Under the pieces are notes generated by a model. That model saw nothing but the letters and a program-made list of their open reading frames with translations. It ran no database searches and was not told where the DNA came from. 64,000 bases of DNA from Enterococcus dispar ATCC 51266 (GTDB lineage Bacteria > Bacillota > Bacilli > Lactobacillales > Enterococcaceae): positions 62,001 to 126,000 of the forward strand of contig NZ_KE136354.1 of NCBI RefSeq assembly GCF_000406945.1. Reading direction: 5' to 3'. This document shows positions 1 to 8,053 of this stretch, one piece after another (the first letter of the stretch is position 1; each line of letters opens with the position of its first letter). Made by a program: the position numbers and the translations under genes.

Positions 1-69
1 CTTATTTTGACATTCCAAGCGTTTGACCAGTGGAGCAAATAGAAAAAAGGGTGCCAAGTATAGCTTCAC
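1..69 (-). CDS. possible 5' end of a gene downstream of cutC (partial)
   Basis: Reading on the minus strand from a GTG at 69, an open frame runs to the window edge and begins (M)KLYLAPFFLFAPLVKRL. It lies 12 bases beyond the cutC stop and has a purine-rich stretch (AAAAGAAG) just upstream. It is only 23 codons long, so it could be a chance frame. If real it would be co-transcribed with cutC. I do not recognise the product. Confidence 0.25.
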   Translation of the reverse strand, partial: MKLYLAPFFLFAPLVKRLECQNK

Positions 70-81
70 TGTAATCTTCTT

Positions 82-720
82 TTAGTCTAAGTTCACAATT
101 TTTGTGCCGTGGGCTTCATTAACGCCTAACTCTGTCACAATTGACGCAACATTATCGGCATTAATACCAGCACCAGGCAAAATAATAATGCGGTTGTTGG
201 CATAAGAAATTAATTCCTGGAGACGAGGAATATTCTCCAAAATAGGTGTCCCGCTTGGCCCACCATGGGTTAAGATACGATCTACACCATGTTCTACTAA
301 CCAGTCGATGGCTTCAAGTTGGCGCTCTTTTACAATGGCGTCAAAGGCCATATGAAAGGTAATTTGTACTCCTTCAGCAGTGTCGATTAGTAACTCTAAA
401 GCTTCTTCATCAAGCCAACCACTGGGAGTCAAACAACCAAATACAACACCATCTGTCCCCATTTTCTTAGCCTCAATTAAGTCAGTATGCATAATTTTCA
501 ATTCGGTATCATTATAAATAAAATCCCCGCCTCGTGGACGAATCATCGTCATAACAGGAACATTCTTTTCGCCGGCATAACTTAGTGTTTCTTCAATTAC
601 CCCAGTACTTGGCGTTGTTCCTCCTACGGCTAAGTTATCGCATAATTCAATCCGTTTAGCTCCGGCATAAATAGCGGCTGGAATATTAGTAAAATTTTCG
701 GCACAAAATTCTTTAATCAT
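82..720 (-). CDS. cutC: copper homeostasis protein CutC
   Basis: 212-residue cytoplasmic TIM-barrel protein of the CutC family, near the length usual for short Firmicute members. Typical features are the N-terminal MIKEFCAENF, the segment AGAKRIELCDNLAVGG near residue 20, and MIRPRGGDFIYND near residue 60. The family has been linked to copper handling, including in enterococci, but its molecular activity is uncertain. The ATG at 720 is preceded by an AAAGGAG site on the minus strand. The gene diverges from rlmA. I see no terminator after it, so the gene that seems to begin at 69 may be co-transcribed. Confidence 0.9.
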   Translation of the reverse strand: MIKEFCAENFTNIPAAIYAGAKRIELCDNLAVGGTTPSTGVIEETLSYAGEKNVPVMTMIRPRGGDFIYNDTELKIMHTDLIEAKKMGTDGVVFGCLTPSGWLDEEALELLIDTAEGVQITFHMAFDAIVKERQLEAIDWLVEHGVDRILTHGGPSGTPILENIPRLQELISYANNRIIILPGAGINADNVASIVTELGVNEAHGTKIVNLD

Positions 721-857
721 GTTAGTCTCCTTTTGAAATTATTTGAAGTGAGCAGACTCTTTACTTTCATGTAGTATTTTAGCACAGCCTTGTGTTAAAG
801 TAGAGTAGCTAAAAACTACAGATTATTTATATAGATATAAGTAAGCGAGGAAATAGT

Positions 858-1700
858 ATGTTAAAAAAAATTGACTGGGGAAAAAATTTTGTGGCAAAAA
901 ATAGTAATTTATTTTTATGTCCATTGTGTCAAAGTGAAATGTCCCCTTCACCTACAGGACTCGTCTGTCAATTGGGGCATCGCTTTGATGTTTCGAAAAA
1001 AGGAACGTTGTATTTTCTGAAGAAAAATATTCAAAGTGGTTATGATCGCAAATTATTTACTGCCAGACGCCAGCTAATAAAGGCGGGAATGTATGATGGT
1101 TTGTTACAAAAAATTCGGGAATACGTCCCAGCAAATACCACCATTTTAGATGTGGGGTGCGGGGAAGGCAGTTTCTTTAATAATATTGCTATAGGAAAAA
1201 ATATCACCGGTATTGGTTTTGATATCGCTAAAGATGGGGTTTATCTGGCCACGGAGCAACCAGAAGCTTTATTTTGGTGTGTGGCAGATTTAACGCGTCT
1301 GCCTTTTGGCCCGCAAGTTTTTGATAGTGTGTTGAATTTATTTACTCCTTCAAATTACAGTGAATTTAAACGTGTTTTAAAAACAGATGGCACCCTTATA
1401 AAAGTAGTTCCTCGTAGTGGTTATCTGCAAGAACTGCGACAGGCTTTTTATCCTGACGATAAAAAGAAACAGCATTATGAAAATAATGAAGTCATTCAAC
1501 ATTTTAAAGAACAATTTAAGCTTTTAAATCATCATGAAATAACGTATAGTTTTGATGTTTCATCTGAAAATCAGCTCGCCCTATTAGAAATGTCTCCTCT
1601 AGAGTGGGGCGTATCAGCAGCGCAAAAAGATCAAGTAGCCAAAAGTTCATTAAATAAAATTACAATCGACTTAGACTTGTTAATTGGAAAAGAAAATTGA
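858..1700 (+). CDS. rlmA: 23S rRNA guanine-N1 methyltransferase, RlmA family
   Basis: 280 residues. The N-terminus carries a zinc ribbon: CPLC near residue 21 and C..GH near residue 37. A class I SAM-dependent methyltransferase domain follows, with motif ILDVGCGEGSF near residue 95. This pairing is diagnostic of RlmA (RrmA/TlrB), which methylates N1 of a guanine in helix 35 of 23S rRNA. Gram-positive members are usually the RlmA(II) type acting on G748; assigning that subtype here is inference. The ATG at 858 follows GCGAGGAAATAGT. The gene is monocistronic, and the next promoter starts about 30 bases beyond its stop. Confidence 0.85.
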   Translation: MLKKIDWGKNFVAKNSNLFLCPLCQSEMSPSPTGLVCQLGHRFDVSKKGTLYFLKKNIQSGYDRKLFTARRQLIKAGMYDGLLQKIREYVPANTTILDVGCGEGSFFNNIAIGKNITGIGFDIAKDGVYLATEQPEALFWCVADLTRLPFGPQVFDSVLNLFTPSNYSEFKRVLKTDGTLIKVVPRSGYLQELRQAFYPDDKKKQHYENNEVIQHFKEQFKLLNHHEITYSFDVSSENQLALLEMSPLEWGVSAAQKDQVAKSSLNKITIDLDLLIGKEN

Positions 1701-1730
1701 AATTTTTGTGACTTTTTTCGGTTAAAACTG

Positions 1731-1759
1731 TTGCATTATTTATTCAAGAGTGATATATT
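1731..1759 (+). promoter_or_regulatory. promoter of the RNA leader upstream of trmL
   Basis: TTGCAT at 1731 and TATATT at 1754 are separated by exactly 17 bases. Transcription should start near 1766, just ahead of three consecutive hairpins. Confidence 0.7.
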
Positions 1760-1765
1760 ACAAAC

Positions 1766-1880
1766 AAGTCATTTTTCATTGGTTTTTATCAGGTTCCTGT
1801 TCTGATAAAAGTTAGTGAAAAGAACTTCACTAACGTAGCGACTCGCAGTGATTAACACCGAGCCGATACGTTCTTTTTTT
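1766..1880 (+). ncRNA. structured leader RNA ending in a terminator; 23S-methyl motif candidate
   Basis: Three hairpins follow the promoter. Hairpin 1 has perfect 9-bp arms at 1784-1792 and 1802-1810. Hairpin 2 has perfect 9-bp arms at 1811-1819 and 1826-1834. Hairpin 3 pairs AACGTA (1832-1837) with TACGTT (1867-1872), has an inner CTCG/CGAG helix, and is followed by seven T. Hairpins 2 and 3 share bases 1832-1834. Position (before an RNA methyltransferase gene, in Lactobacillales) and the terminator-like 3' end fit the 23S-methyl RNA motif described upstream of methyltransferase genes. The family name is inference; the structure is seen directly. Confidence 0.55.
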
Positions 1881-1993
1881 GCACTTTTTTTACAAAAACA
1901 TTTACTGAAAGTGCTATAGTAAGAGAGAATAATCGCCTTTTTATAAAGAAAAGCAAAATAAAAATAATTATTACACTAAAAGGAGTAATGAAG

Positions 1994-2497
1994 TTGAATC
2001 ATATTGTTTTATTTGAACCCCAAATTCCCGCCAATACCGGCAATATTGCCCGTACTTGTGCTGCCACCAATACCCCGCTGCATTTAATTGAACCTTTGGG
2101 ATTTTCAACTGATGATAAGCACTTAAAGCGAGCTGGTTTAGATTACTGGCATGATGTGAATATCACTTACCATAAAGATTTAGCGGCCTTTTTAGCATAC
2201 TTAGGAGAACGTCGTCTTTATTTGATTACAAAATTTGCCAATCAAGTCTACAGCGGGGTAGATTACAATGCTGATGAAGAAATTTTTTTGATGTTTGGTA
2301 AAGAAACGACAGGACTACCAGAAGAATTTATGCGGGAAAATGCAGAAAAATGTTTGCGTATCCCGATGAATGATACCCATGTACGCTCGTTGAATTTATC
2401 CAATACCGCAGCTTTAGTCATTTATGAAGCACTAAGACAGCAAGGGTTTCCTAATTTAGAATTAAGCCATCACTATGAAAATGATAAATTAGACTAA
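1994..2497 (+). CDS. trmL: tRNA (cytidine/uridine-34-2'-O)-methyltransferase TrmL
   Basis: SPOUT-fold methyltransferase, about 167 residues, near-identical in pattern to TrmL/Csp[21 protein letters not shown] at the start, [19 protein letters not shown] in the middle, and the SAM-knot motifs [10 protein letters not shown] and RIPM...RSLNLSNT at the C-terminus. It 2'-O-methylates the wobble base of tRNA-Leu. Start choice: an in-frame ATG exists at 1988 but is only 2 bases from the AAAGGAG site, whereas TTG at 1994 is 8 bases away, so TTG is more likely. It lies downstream of the hairpin leader at 1766-1880 and may be controlled by it. A phosphatase gene and recD2 follow closely, so the three may form an operon. 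Confidence 0.9.
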   Translation: MNHIVLFEPQIPANTGNIARTCAATNTPLHLIEPLGFSTDDKHLKRAGLDYWHDVNITYHKDLAAFLAYLGERRLYLITKFANQVYSGVDYNADEEIFLMFGKETTGLPEEFMRENAEKCLRIPMNDTHVRSLNLSNTAALVIYEALRQQGFPNLELSHHYENDKLD

Positions 2498-2531
2498 ATT
2501 TTACTTACTCACAATTAAAGGAGCTTTTATC

Positions 2532-3188
2532 ATGGAGTTATACTTTACCCGTCACGGTAAGACTGAATGGAATAATGAACGCCGCTTTCAAGGAGCAAAA
2601 GGAGATTCTCCCTTACTTACAGAAAGTTTGGCGGAAATAGAATTGTTGGGCCAACAGATTAAAGATGTTCCTTTTGAAAAAATATATGCCAGTACAGCCC
2701 CAAGAGCGATGAAAACAGCCCAAGGAATTTTGGAGCAGCTGCGATACAAGCCTGAAATTATATACAATGAAGGATTAAAAGAGCTTGGTTTAGGGGAGCT
2801 GGAAGGACAGTTAATCGATGACATGTCTAAACGTTATCCGGTAGAATTGCACAATTTACGCCATCATTTGGATCGTTATGACCCTAGTGTTTTTGGCGGG
2901 GAAAAAATTGAAGATGTTCTAGCGCGGATTGAAACAGTTGTTTGTGACGCTGCGATGCAAAATAAAGGCCCACTTTTATTTGTAGGACATGGGGCATCGT
3001 TGACGGCTGCCATCCAATGGTTAGCGGGTAAATCACTATCCGAGTTACGGGAAATGGGAGGCTTAGTCAATAATAGTTTAAGCATTCTGTCGACCAAAGA
3101 ACCGGAAAATTTAACGCCATTTGAACTAACAAAATGGAATGACGCCAGTTTTTTAGGTGATCAAAGCAGCTTAGACGCCTTATTATAG
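2532..3188 (+). CDS. histidine phosphatase family protein (phosphoglycerate mutase-like)
   Basis: 218 residues. The N-terminal catalytic motif FTRHGKTEWN (RHG, residues 7-9) and the second His motif FVGHGASL near residue 150 place it in the histidine phosphatase superfamily. The motifs fit a phosphatase rather than a glycolytic mutase, and its length is typical. Substrate cannot be deduced. AAAGGAG lies 8 bases before the ATG. The gene is 34 bases after trmL and 17 bases before recD2. Confidence 0.85.
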   Translation: MELYFTRHGKTEWNNERRFQGAKGDSPLLTESLAEIELLGQQIKDVPFEKIYASTAPRAMKTAQGILEQLRYKPEIIYNEGLKELGLGELEGQLIDDMSKRYPVELHNLRHHLDRYDPSVFGGEKIEDVLARIETVVCDAAMQNKGPLLFVGHGASLTAAIQWLAGKSLSELREMGGLVNNSLSILSTKEPENLTPFELTKWNDASFLGDQSSLDALL

Positions 3189-3205
3189 GAAGGAGCCGGT
3201 ATTGC

Positions 3206-5728
3206 ATGGAAGAACGAAATTTTGTCAGTGGGACAGTCGCGGCAATCTTTTTTGAAAATCCCGGCAATTTTTATAAAGTCATGTTAATTGACATCGCGGA
3301 AACCAATACTGCGTATCAAGAGCCGCAAATCGTTGTGACGGGTTCGTTTGGCGATATTAGCGAAGATACTTTATACCAATTTTATGGAGAATTGATTGAA
3401 CATGCTCGCTATGGTTTGCAATTTCAAGTAGAAAGTTATTCTCAAAATCAACCCACCTCTGAAAATGGATTGATTAATTATTTTGCAAGTGAAAAATTTC
3501 CCGGTGTAGGTCCCAAAACGGCTGAAAAAATTGTTGCCACGTTGGGGGTAGATGCGATAAAAAAAATTGTTGCGGATGCTTCTGTTTTGGCAAGTATCAC
3601 CGGCTTAACAGAAAAAAAACAGCAGCAGATCGCTGAAATCGTCCGTGCCAACCAGGGAATGGATGAAATTGTCGTCGGTTTGTCTGAGTATGGGTTTGGC
3701 AGTCAACTTTCTTTTGCCATCTATCAAATGTATCACAGTCAGGCTTTGAGTATTATTGAAGAAAATCCTTACCAATTGGTCGAAGATATTGAGGGAATCG
3801 GCTTTAAAAAAGCTGATCAACTAGCTGAACAATTAGGAATTGCAGCTACCAGTGAAAAGCGGCTGCGGGCGGCTGTCTTACATCAGGTTTTTCAAAGTTC
3901 GCTACAAAGTGGGGATACTTATATAGAAGCTGATCGCTTATTGGATGAAACGTTACTTCTTTTAGAAAAAAGTCGACCAGTAGAAATTAATCCGGAACAA
4001 TTGGCAGATGTAATCATTGCTTTGACTGAAGAAGATAAAATTCAACAAGAAGCGACCCGTATCTATGAAAATAGTTTGTATTTTGCTGAAATTGGCATTG
4101 CAGGTTCTATTCAGCGGATGTTACAACGAAAAAAAGAAATTAAGTACCCTAAAAAAACAATTGATAAAAAATTAGCCAGTTTAGAAAAAGACTTAGGAAT
4201 TCATTATGGAAATTCTCAAACAGAAGCTATCAAAGCAGCCCTGGCTTCACCGCTGTTTATTCTAACGGGTGGTCCTGGTACAGGAAAGACGACGGTCATT
4301 AATGGGATTGTCCAATTGTTTGCTGAATTAAACGATTTAAGTTTGGATCCGTTAGACTACACCCAAGAAGTCTTTCCTATCTTGTTAGCAGCACCAACTG
4401 GACGTGCTGCAAAGCGGATGAATGAAACGACCGGTTTGCCAAGTGGTACCATTCACCGTTTGTTGGGATTAACGGGAAGAGAAAAAGCGGGTGAAATGGA
4501 GATTAATGAGTTAGCCGGCGGCTTACTCATTGTCGACGAAATGTCGATGTTGGACACATGGCTTGCCAACTCCTTGTTAAAAGCAATTCCTAATAACATG
4601 CAAGTTATATTTGTCGGTGATAAAGATCAACTTCCTTCAGTCGGCCCAGGACAAGTGCTGCATGATTTACTGGCAATCAAAGAAATTCCGCAGCGGGAAC
4701 TAACGGATATTTACCGCCAGGAAGATGGCTCAACGATTATTTCATTAGCCCATGAAATAAAAGAGGGGTATCTTCCGACTGATTTTACCCAAAATAAAGC
4801 AGACCGTTCCTTTTTTCCTTGTCATGCACAACAAATTGAGCCTTTGATTGCTCAAATCGTGACTAAAGCCAAAGCAAAAGGCTTTACAGCTCAAGATATT
4901 CAGTTGTTAGCACCGATGTATCGGGGGCCTGCAGGGATTGATGCGTTAAATAAGATGATGCAAGAAATTTTTAATCCCAATGATGGTACGAAAAAAGAAG
5001 TTTCATTTCACGACCACGTGTATCGAATTGGTGATAAAGTGTTGCAGTTGGTTAATTCGCCAGAAGAGAATGTTTTTAATGGCGATATGGGACAAATCGT
5101 TGGAATTATTTTTGCTAAAGATAGCGAGGATAAAGTGGATGAATTAGTTATTCAATTTGATGCCAATGAGGTGACTTATAAGCGCAATGATTGGCAAAAA
5201 ATCACTTTATCTTATTGTTGCTCCATTCATAAATCGCAAGGTAGTGAATTTGAGATGGTGATCTTGCCTATGGTCTTTCAATACCAACGCATGTTACAGC
5301 GTAATTTACTTTATACCGCTGTTACCCGCAGTAAAGATAAATTAATTTTATTAGGAGAAAGTCAGGCTTTTCAAACGTGTGTCTCCAATCAATCAGCTAA
5401 CCGTTTAACAACTTTAGCCCAAAGAATAGCAGTCTTAACTGCTTCAAAATCAGATGGTCTAATCACAACAGAAATAGAAAAATCAACTGAAACAACTGAA
5501 AGTCAAAAACAACATCAGCCTTTAACTTATGAATCTGAATTTTCTTTGACCCATGAGGCTGTCAAAGAAAATTCGGCGGTCAATTTGGTTGAAGAAAATA
5601 ATTTGGCCCAGGTGGACTCAAAAGAAGATATGCCACTTCGCTTTGTTTTAACCCGACAATTGGTCCGAGAAAACGCCATTGATCCATTAATTGGAATGGA
5701 TGGGTTAAGTCCGATGGATTTTATGTAA
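3206..5728 (+). CDS. recD2: SF1 DNA helicase RecD2
   Basis: 840 residues, the RecD-like helicase found in bacteria lacking RecBC. The N-terminal region contains helix-hairpin-helix motifs (FPGVGPKTAEKI near residue 98 and IEGIGFKKADQL near residue 200). The helicase core has Walker A GGPGTGKTT at residues 355-363, Walker B LLIVDEMSM near residue 447, GDKDQLPSVGPG near residue 473, and motif VI LLYTAVTRSK near residue 700. Members unwind DNA 5' to 3' and act in replication-fork maintenance and repair. An acidic, low-complexity tail follows the core. AGGAAGGAG precedes the ATG. Confidence 0.92.
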   Translation: MEERNFVSGTVAAIFFENPGNFYKVMLIDIAETNTAYQEPQIVVTGSFGDISEDTLYQFYGELIEHARYGLQFQVESYSQNQPTSENGLINYFASEKFPGVGPKTAEKIVATLGVDAIKKIVADASVLASITGLTEKKQQQIAEIVRANQGMDEIVVGLSEYGFGSQLSFAIYQMYHSQALSIIEENPYQLVEDIEGIGFKKADQLAEQLGIAATSEKRLRAAVLHQVFQSSLQSGDTYIEADRLLDETLLLLEKSRPVEINPEQLADVIIALTEEDKIQQEATRIYENSLYFAEIGIAGSIQRMLQRKKEIKYPKKTIDKKLASLEKDLGIHYGNSQTEAIKAALASPLFILTGGPGTGKTTVINGIVQLFAELNDLSLDPLDYTQEVFPILLAAPTGRAAKRMNETTGLPSGTIHRLLGLTGREKAGEMEINELAGGLLIVDEMSMLDTWLANSLLKAIPNNMQVIFVGDKDQLPSVGPGQVLHDLLAIKEIPQRELTDIYRQEDGSTIISLAHEIKEGYLPTDFTQNKADRSFFPCHAQQIEPLIAQIVTKAKAKGFTAQDIQLLAPMYRGPAGIDALNKMMQEIFNPNDGTKKEVSFHDHVYRIGDKVLQLVNSPEENVFNGDMGQIVGIIFAKDSEDKVDELVIQFDANEVTYKRNDWQKITLSYCCSIHKSQGSEFEMVILPMVFQYQRMLQRNLLYTAVTRSKDKLILLGESQAFQTCVSNQSANRLTTLAQRIAVLTASKSDGLITTEIEKSTETTESQKQHQPLTYESEFSLTHEAVKENSAVNLVEENNLAQVDSKEDMPLRFVLTRQLVRENAIDPLIGMDGLSPMDFM

Positions 5729-5779
5729 GTCCCAAAAAAATGTGGTCTGCAAGTAAATATAAATCTCTATGAGACAAAA

Positions 5780-5833
5780 AAAATACGCTAACTGACTTAG
5801 AGCTCGGATACGAGAAGGCAGTTAGCGTATTTT
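5780..5833. terminator. bidirectional terminator between recD2 and the lipid kinase gene
   Basis: Inverted repeat with 15-bp arms at 5780-5794 and 5819-5833, flanked by A-runs on the left and T-runs on the right. It can therefore end transcription from both convergent genes. Confidence 0.8.
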
Positions 5834-5845
5834 GTAGTTAAAATT

Positions 5846-6826
5846 TTAATCAGAATAATACCAAATCAGTTGGGACTTAGTCGCAAAGGTAATATCAAAA
5901 GGACGAGAACCCATTACCTCGCCATCAGCTTGACCATATTGGGGAACAGTGGAGATGATCCGTAGTTTATGACCACTATAATGATGATAATGTTTTGAAG
6001 TCGTTAATTTATTGGTGATTAAGCGCAAGACCAAACCCAAAATTTTTATCATTGAAATTCTTTCCACGATGACGAGATCGAGATTATCTTCATTGGCCTT
6101 AGCCATTGGAGCAATTGCAACACCACCGCCAAAATAAGGATGGTTTGTTGTCGTACATAAAAAGGCTTTTTTGAAAGTATGTTCTTCACCATTTACTTCC
6201 AATAAAATGGAAAATCCTTTTTGTGTGAACAAGACTTTTACAATTGAGGCGATATAGGCAAAAGAACCAAGATTGTACTTGTTTAAAGCTTTTTTCGTCA
6301 GAGAATTATTTGTAGCCGCAACAATGGCGGCATCTAAGCCAATCCCGACATTGTTAATGACCAAACCTTTTTCATTTTGAATTTTTTCATCATAGGTTAA
6401 AGTGTTAACCATTTGTGGTTCTTTGGCTCGTTGGATAGCCCAAAAGGCTTTTTGCGGATCTTTTGGTAGTTTAATACCGCGAGCAAAATCATTTCCTGAA
6501 CCTCCAGGAATATAACTCACCGGGAACTCTTTATTCATGCGGTAAAATTGATTTAAAACCTGATGTAAAGTACCATCGCCACCAATCACTACCAACAAAG
6601 GATAAATCTTATCTTCATACGCAGCTTTTATTTCATCATTCCAGCCAACCAATTTGGATAGGGCCAATTCTTCGACAATTTTTGCTTCATGGCCGGCATA
6701 TTCCGTATAATGGCTTTCATAACTCATATGCTGTTCATTTAATAAATTTTGAATAATCTCACCGGTTTTTTTACCATTACCATTACCGGATACTTGATTA
6801 ATCAAGAGTATGTAATGAAATTTCAC
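5846..6826 (-). CDS. diacylglycerol kinase family lipid kinase
   Basis: About 326 residues. The nucleotide-binding motif VVIGGDGTLHQVLNQ and the loop PGGSGNDFARGIKLP are the signatures of the DgkB/YegS lipid kinase fold. Such proteins phosphorylate diacylglycerol or related lipids at the membrane, recycling lipids released by envelope synthesis. The start is a GTG at 6826: GAGGAG lies 9 bases upstream, and KFHYILLINQVSGNGNGKKT is where family alignments usually begin. Upstream in-frame codons lie outside the domain. A separate minus-strand RNA ends about 80 bases before the start. Confidence 0.85.
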   Translation of the reverse strand: MKFHYILLINQVSGNGNGKKTGEIIQNLLNEQHMSYESHYTEYAGHEAKIVEELALSKLVGWNDEIKAAYEDKIYPLLVVIGGDGTLHQVLNQFYRMNKEFPVSYIPGGSGNDFARGIKLPKDPQKAFWAIQRAKEPQMVNTLTYDEKIQNEKGLVINNVGIGLDAAIVAATNNSLTKKALNKYNLGSFAYIASIVKVLFTQKGFSILLEVNGEEHTFKKAFLCTTTNHPYFGGGVAIAPMAKANEDNLDLVIVERISMIKILGLVLRLITNKLTTSKHYHHYSGHKLRIISTVPQYGQADGEVMGSRPFDITFATKSQLIWYYSD

Positions 6827-6904
6827 AATTTTTTGCTCCTCTTTTACACTTAATGTTCCATATTTTAACAGAAAAAACCGAGGAGTGAAAAGAAAAAAGC
6901 GCAC

Positions 6905-7144
6905 AAAAAAAGATCTAGTGAGTTTTTTTTCGAAGGTGTTGCTGTTTTGGTGCTTTTTCGTCTATTTTATTAAGGTTCTGATGTCCACTTAATAAAGATT
7001 CAACTCACTAGACCCTATTCAATTAGTAAGGAGTAACTCAAATTCCCACATCCTTTAGCTGTTTTTTTAAGTCTCATAACAATTCTCTGCTGTGTAGAAC
7101 CTACATCGTCTACGTTACTGGGAATTCCTATGACCCCTTACACC
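6905..7144 (-). ncRNA. unidentified ~240-nt structured RNA with its own promoter and terminator
   Basis: On the minus strand, TTGCAA and TATAAA (17-base spacing, 7153-7181) predict a start near 7143. The RNA begins GTAAGGGG (7141-7134), which pairs with CTCCTTAC (7033-7026). Inside it AATTCCC can pair with GGGAATT, and TGTAG/CTACA closes a small hairpin. The 3' part has a hairpin (TTATTAAG/CTTAATAA) within a terminator whose arms are 7012-7002 and 6924-6914, followed by seven U. No coding frame with a ribosome binding site is seen. It could be a 6S-like RNA (long rod, near recD2) or a leader of the lipid kinase gene; I could not match it to a family. Confidence 0.55.
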
Positions 7145-7248
7145 TATTTTATACCATATTCCAATAGTTTTTGCAAGCGTTTTCTTTTTGAAGGGGTTAA
7201 TTATTTTCTGCTTGGCTTTAACTAGAAGATAAAAGGAAAAATTGAAGA

Positions 7249-7312
7249 CCATTTGCTAATTTGCTTTCTTTAGCAAAAAATACTGGTCAAATGGTGACAA
7301 TGTGGTTAAAAT
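7249..7312 (+). promoter_or_regulatory. queT promoter with overlapping inverted repeat
   Basis: TGGTCA at 7284 and TAAAAT at 7307 are 17 bases apart, giving a start just before the preQ1 riboswitch. An inverted repeat, ACCATTTG ... CAAATGGT, reaches into the -35 region, with an inner TTTGCT/AGCAAA pair. It may be an operator. Confidence 0.4.
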
Positions 7313-7355
7313 AGAACAAGTTGTAAGTGGTTTTGAAAAAATCACTGAAAAATAT

Positions 7356-7394
7356 CGCGGTTCATCAACCATCCCGCGTCATCAAAACTCGGAG
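7356..7394 (+). ncRNA. preQ1-I riboswitch
   Basis: CGCGG (7356-7360) pairs with CCGCG (7374-7378) around a loop starting TTC, followed by the A-rich tail TCATCAAAACT that would dock into the stem and form the H-type pseudoknot of preQ1-I riboswitches. The tail runs directly into GGAG, so ligand binding would hide a ribosome binding region (translational control). The next gene encodes a queuosine-precursor transporter, which fits exactly. The open frame covering this element upstream of queT is not coding. Confidence 0.8.
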
Positions 7395-7410
7395 AAAGAA
7401 GGAAAAATTT

Positions 7411-7911
7411 GTGCAAATGAGTAAAAGTAACAGTAATATTAAAGTCTTGGCAGTAAATGCGATTGTGGCGGCTTTGTATGTGGCCCTATCTTTAATTACA
7501 CCATTTTCTGCGGGACCAATTCAATTTCGAATTTCAGAAAGTTTAAACCATTTAGTCGTTTTTAATCGGAAGTATTTATGGGGGATTTTTTTAGGTGTTG
7601 TCATTTATAATGCGCTATTTGGCTACGGTATTATGGATGTGCTTTTTGGTGGGGGACAAACCTTACTGGCATTAACACTAACCAGTCTCTTACAAAATAA
7701 AGTGAAAGATAAAAAAGTGTTATTAGGCTTTAATATTGCCTTTTTCACTTTCAGCATGTTTTTAATTGCCATTATGCTGATGATTACGGCGGATTTGCCA
7801 TTTTGGCCAACATATTTGACGACGGCTTTAAGTGAGTTAATCATTATGAGTATCTCCGCACCGGTAATGGTGTGGTTAAATAATCGCCTACACTTTAATA
7901 AACAACTATAA
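7411..7911 (+). CDS. queT: queuosine precursor transporter QueT
   Basis: About 166 residues with five or six hydrophobic helices, belonging to the QueT family, S-component of an energy-coupling factor (ECF) vitamin transporter. Recognisable segments are AVNAIVAALYVALSLITPFS, IQFRISESLNHLVVF and GYGIMDVLFGGGQTLLA. It would import preQ0/preQ1-type queuosine precursors using the shared EcfAAT module encoded elsewhere. Start: GTG at 7411 lies 7 bases after GAAGGA; ATG at 7417 is the alternative. The upstream extension is the riboswitch. A terminator follows directly, so the gene is monocistronic. Confidence 0.88.
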   Translation: MQMSKSNSNIKVLAVNAIVAALYVALSLITPFSAGPIQFRISESLNHLVVFNRKYLWGIFLGVVIYNALFGYGIMDVLFGGGQTLLALTLTSLLQNKVKDKKVLLGFNIAFFTFSMFLIAIMLMITADLPFWPTYLTTALSELIIMSISAPVMVWLNNRLHFNKQL

Positions 7912-7912
7912 A

Positions 7913-7943
7913 AAAAGATTTGGGGTTTTCCCAAATCTTTTTT
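7913..7943 (+). terminator. queT terminator
   Basis: AAAGATTTGGG and CCCAAATCTTT form an 11-bp stem with a 5-base loop and a T-run. The A-run on the left means it may also serve cbpA, which converges from the right. Confidence 0.85.
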
Positions 7944-8004
7944 TAGTTGAAGAGATTGACGGCGCTACAATTTCAAAAAAATTGTAGAATAATCTAGCAA
8001 ATCG

Positions 8005-8053
8005 CCGTCTTATTGTTTGTGAGCTGAAAGAGTCCGTTTCGCTTTCCCTATTC
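8005..8053. repeat. dispersed intergenic repeat, copy A
   Basis: Shares the pattern CTTATTG..TG.GAGCT.AA.GAGT.CGT...CTTT with copies near 10045, 34027 and, more weakly, 20215. It overlaps the last codons of cbpA and lies past the queT terminator. Confidence 0.4.

Noticed and set aside
2588-3267. Minus-strand frames opposite the histidine phosphatase gene
   Set aside because: They overlap a clear gene, with no family features or ribosome sites.
6905-7144. T-box, lysine, magnesium or c-di-AMP riboswitch as identity of the minus-strand RNA
   Set aside because: None of the hallmark sequences (for example the T-box GGTACCGCG-type element) is present.
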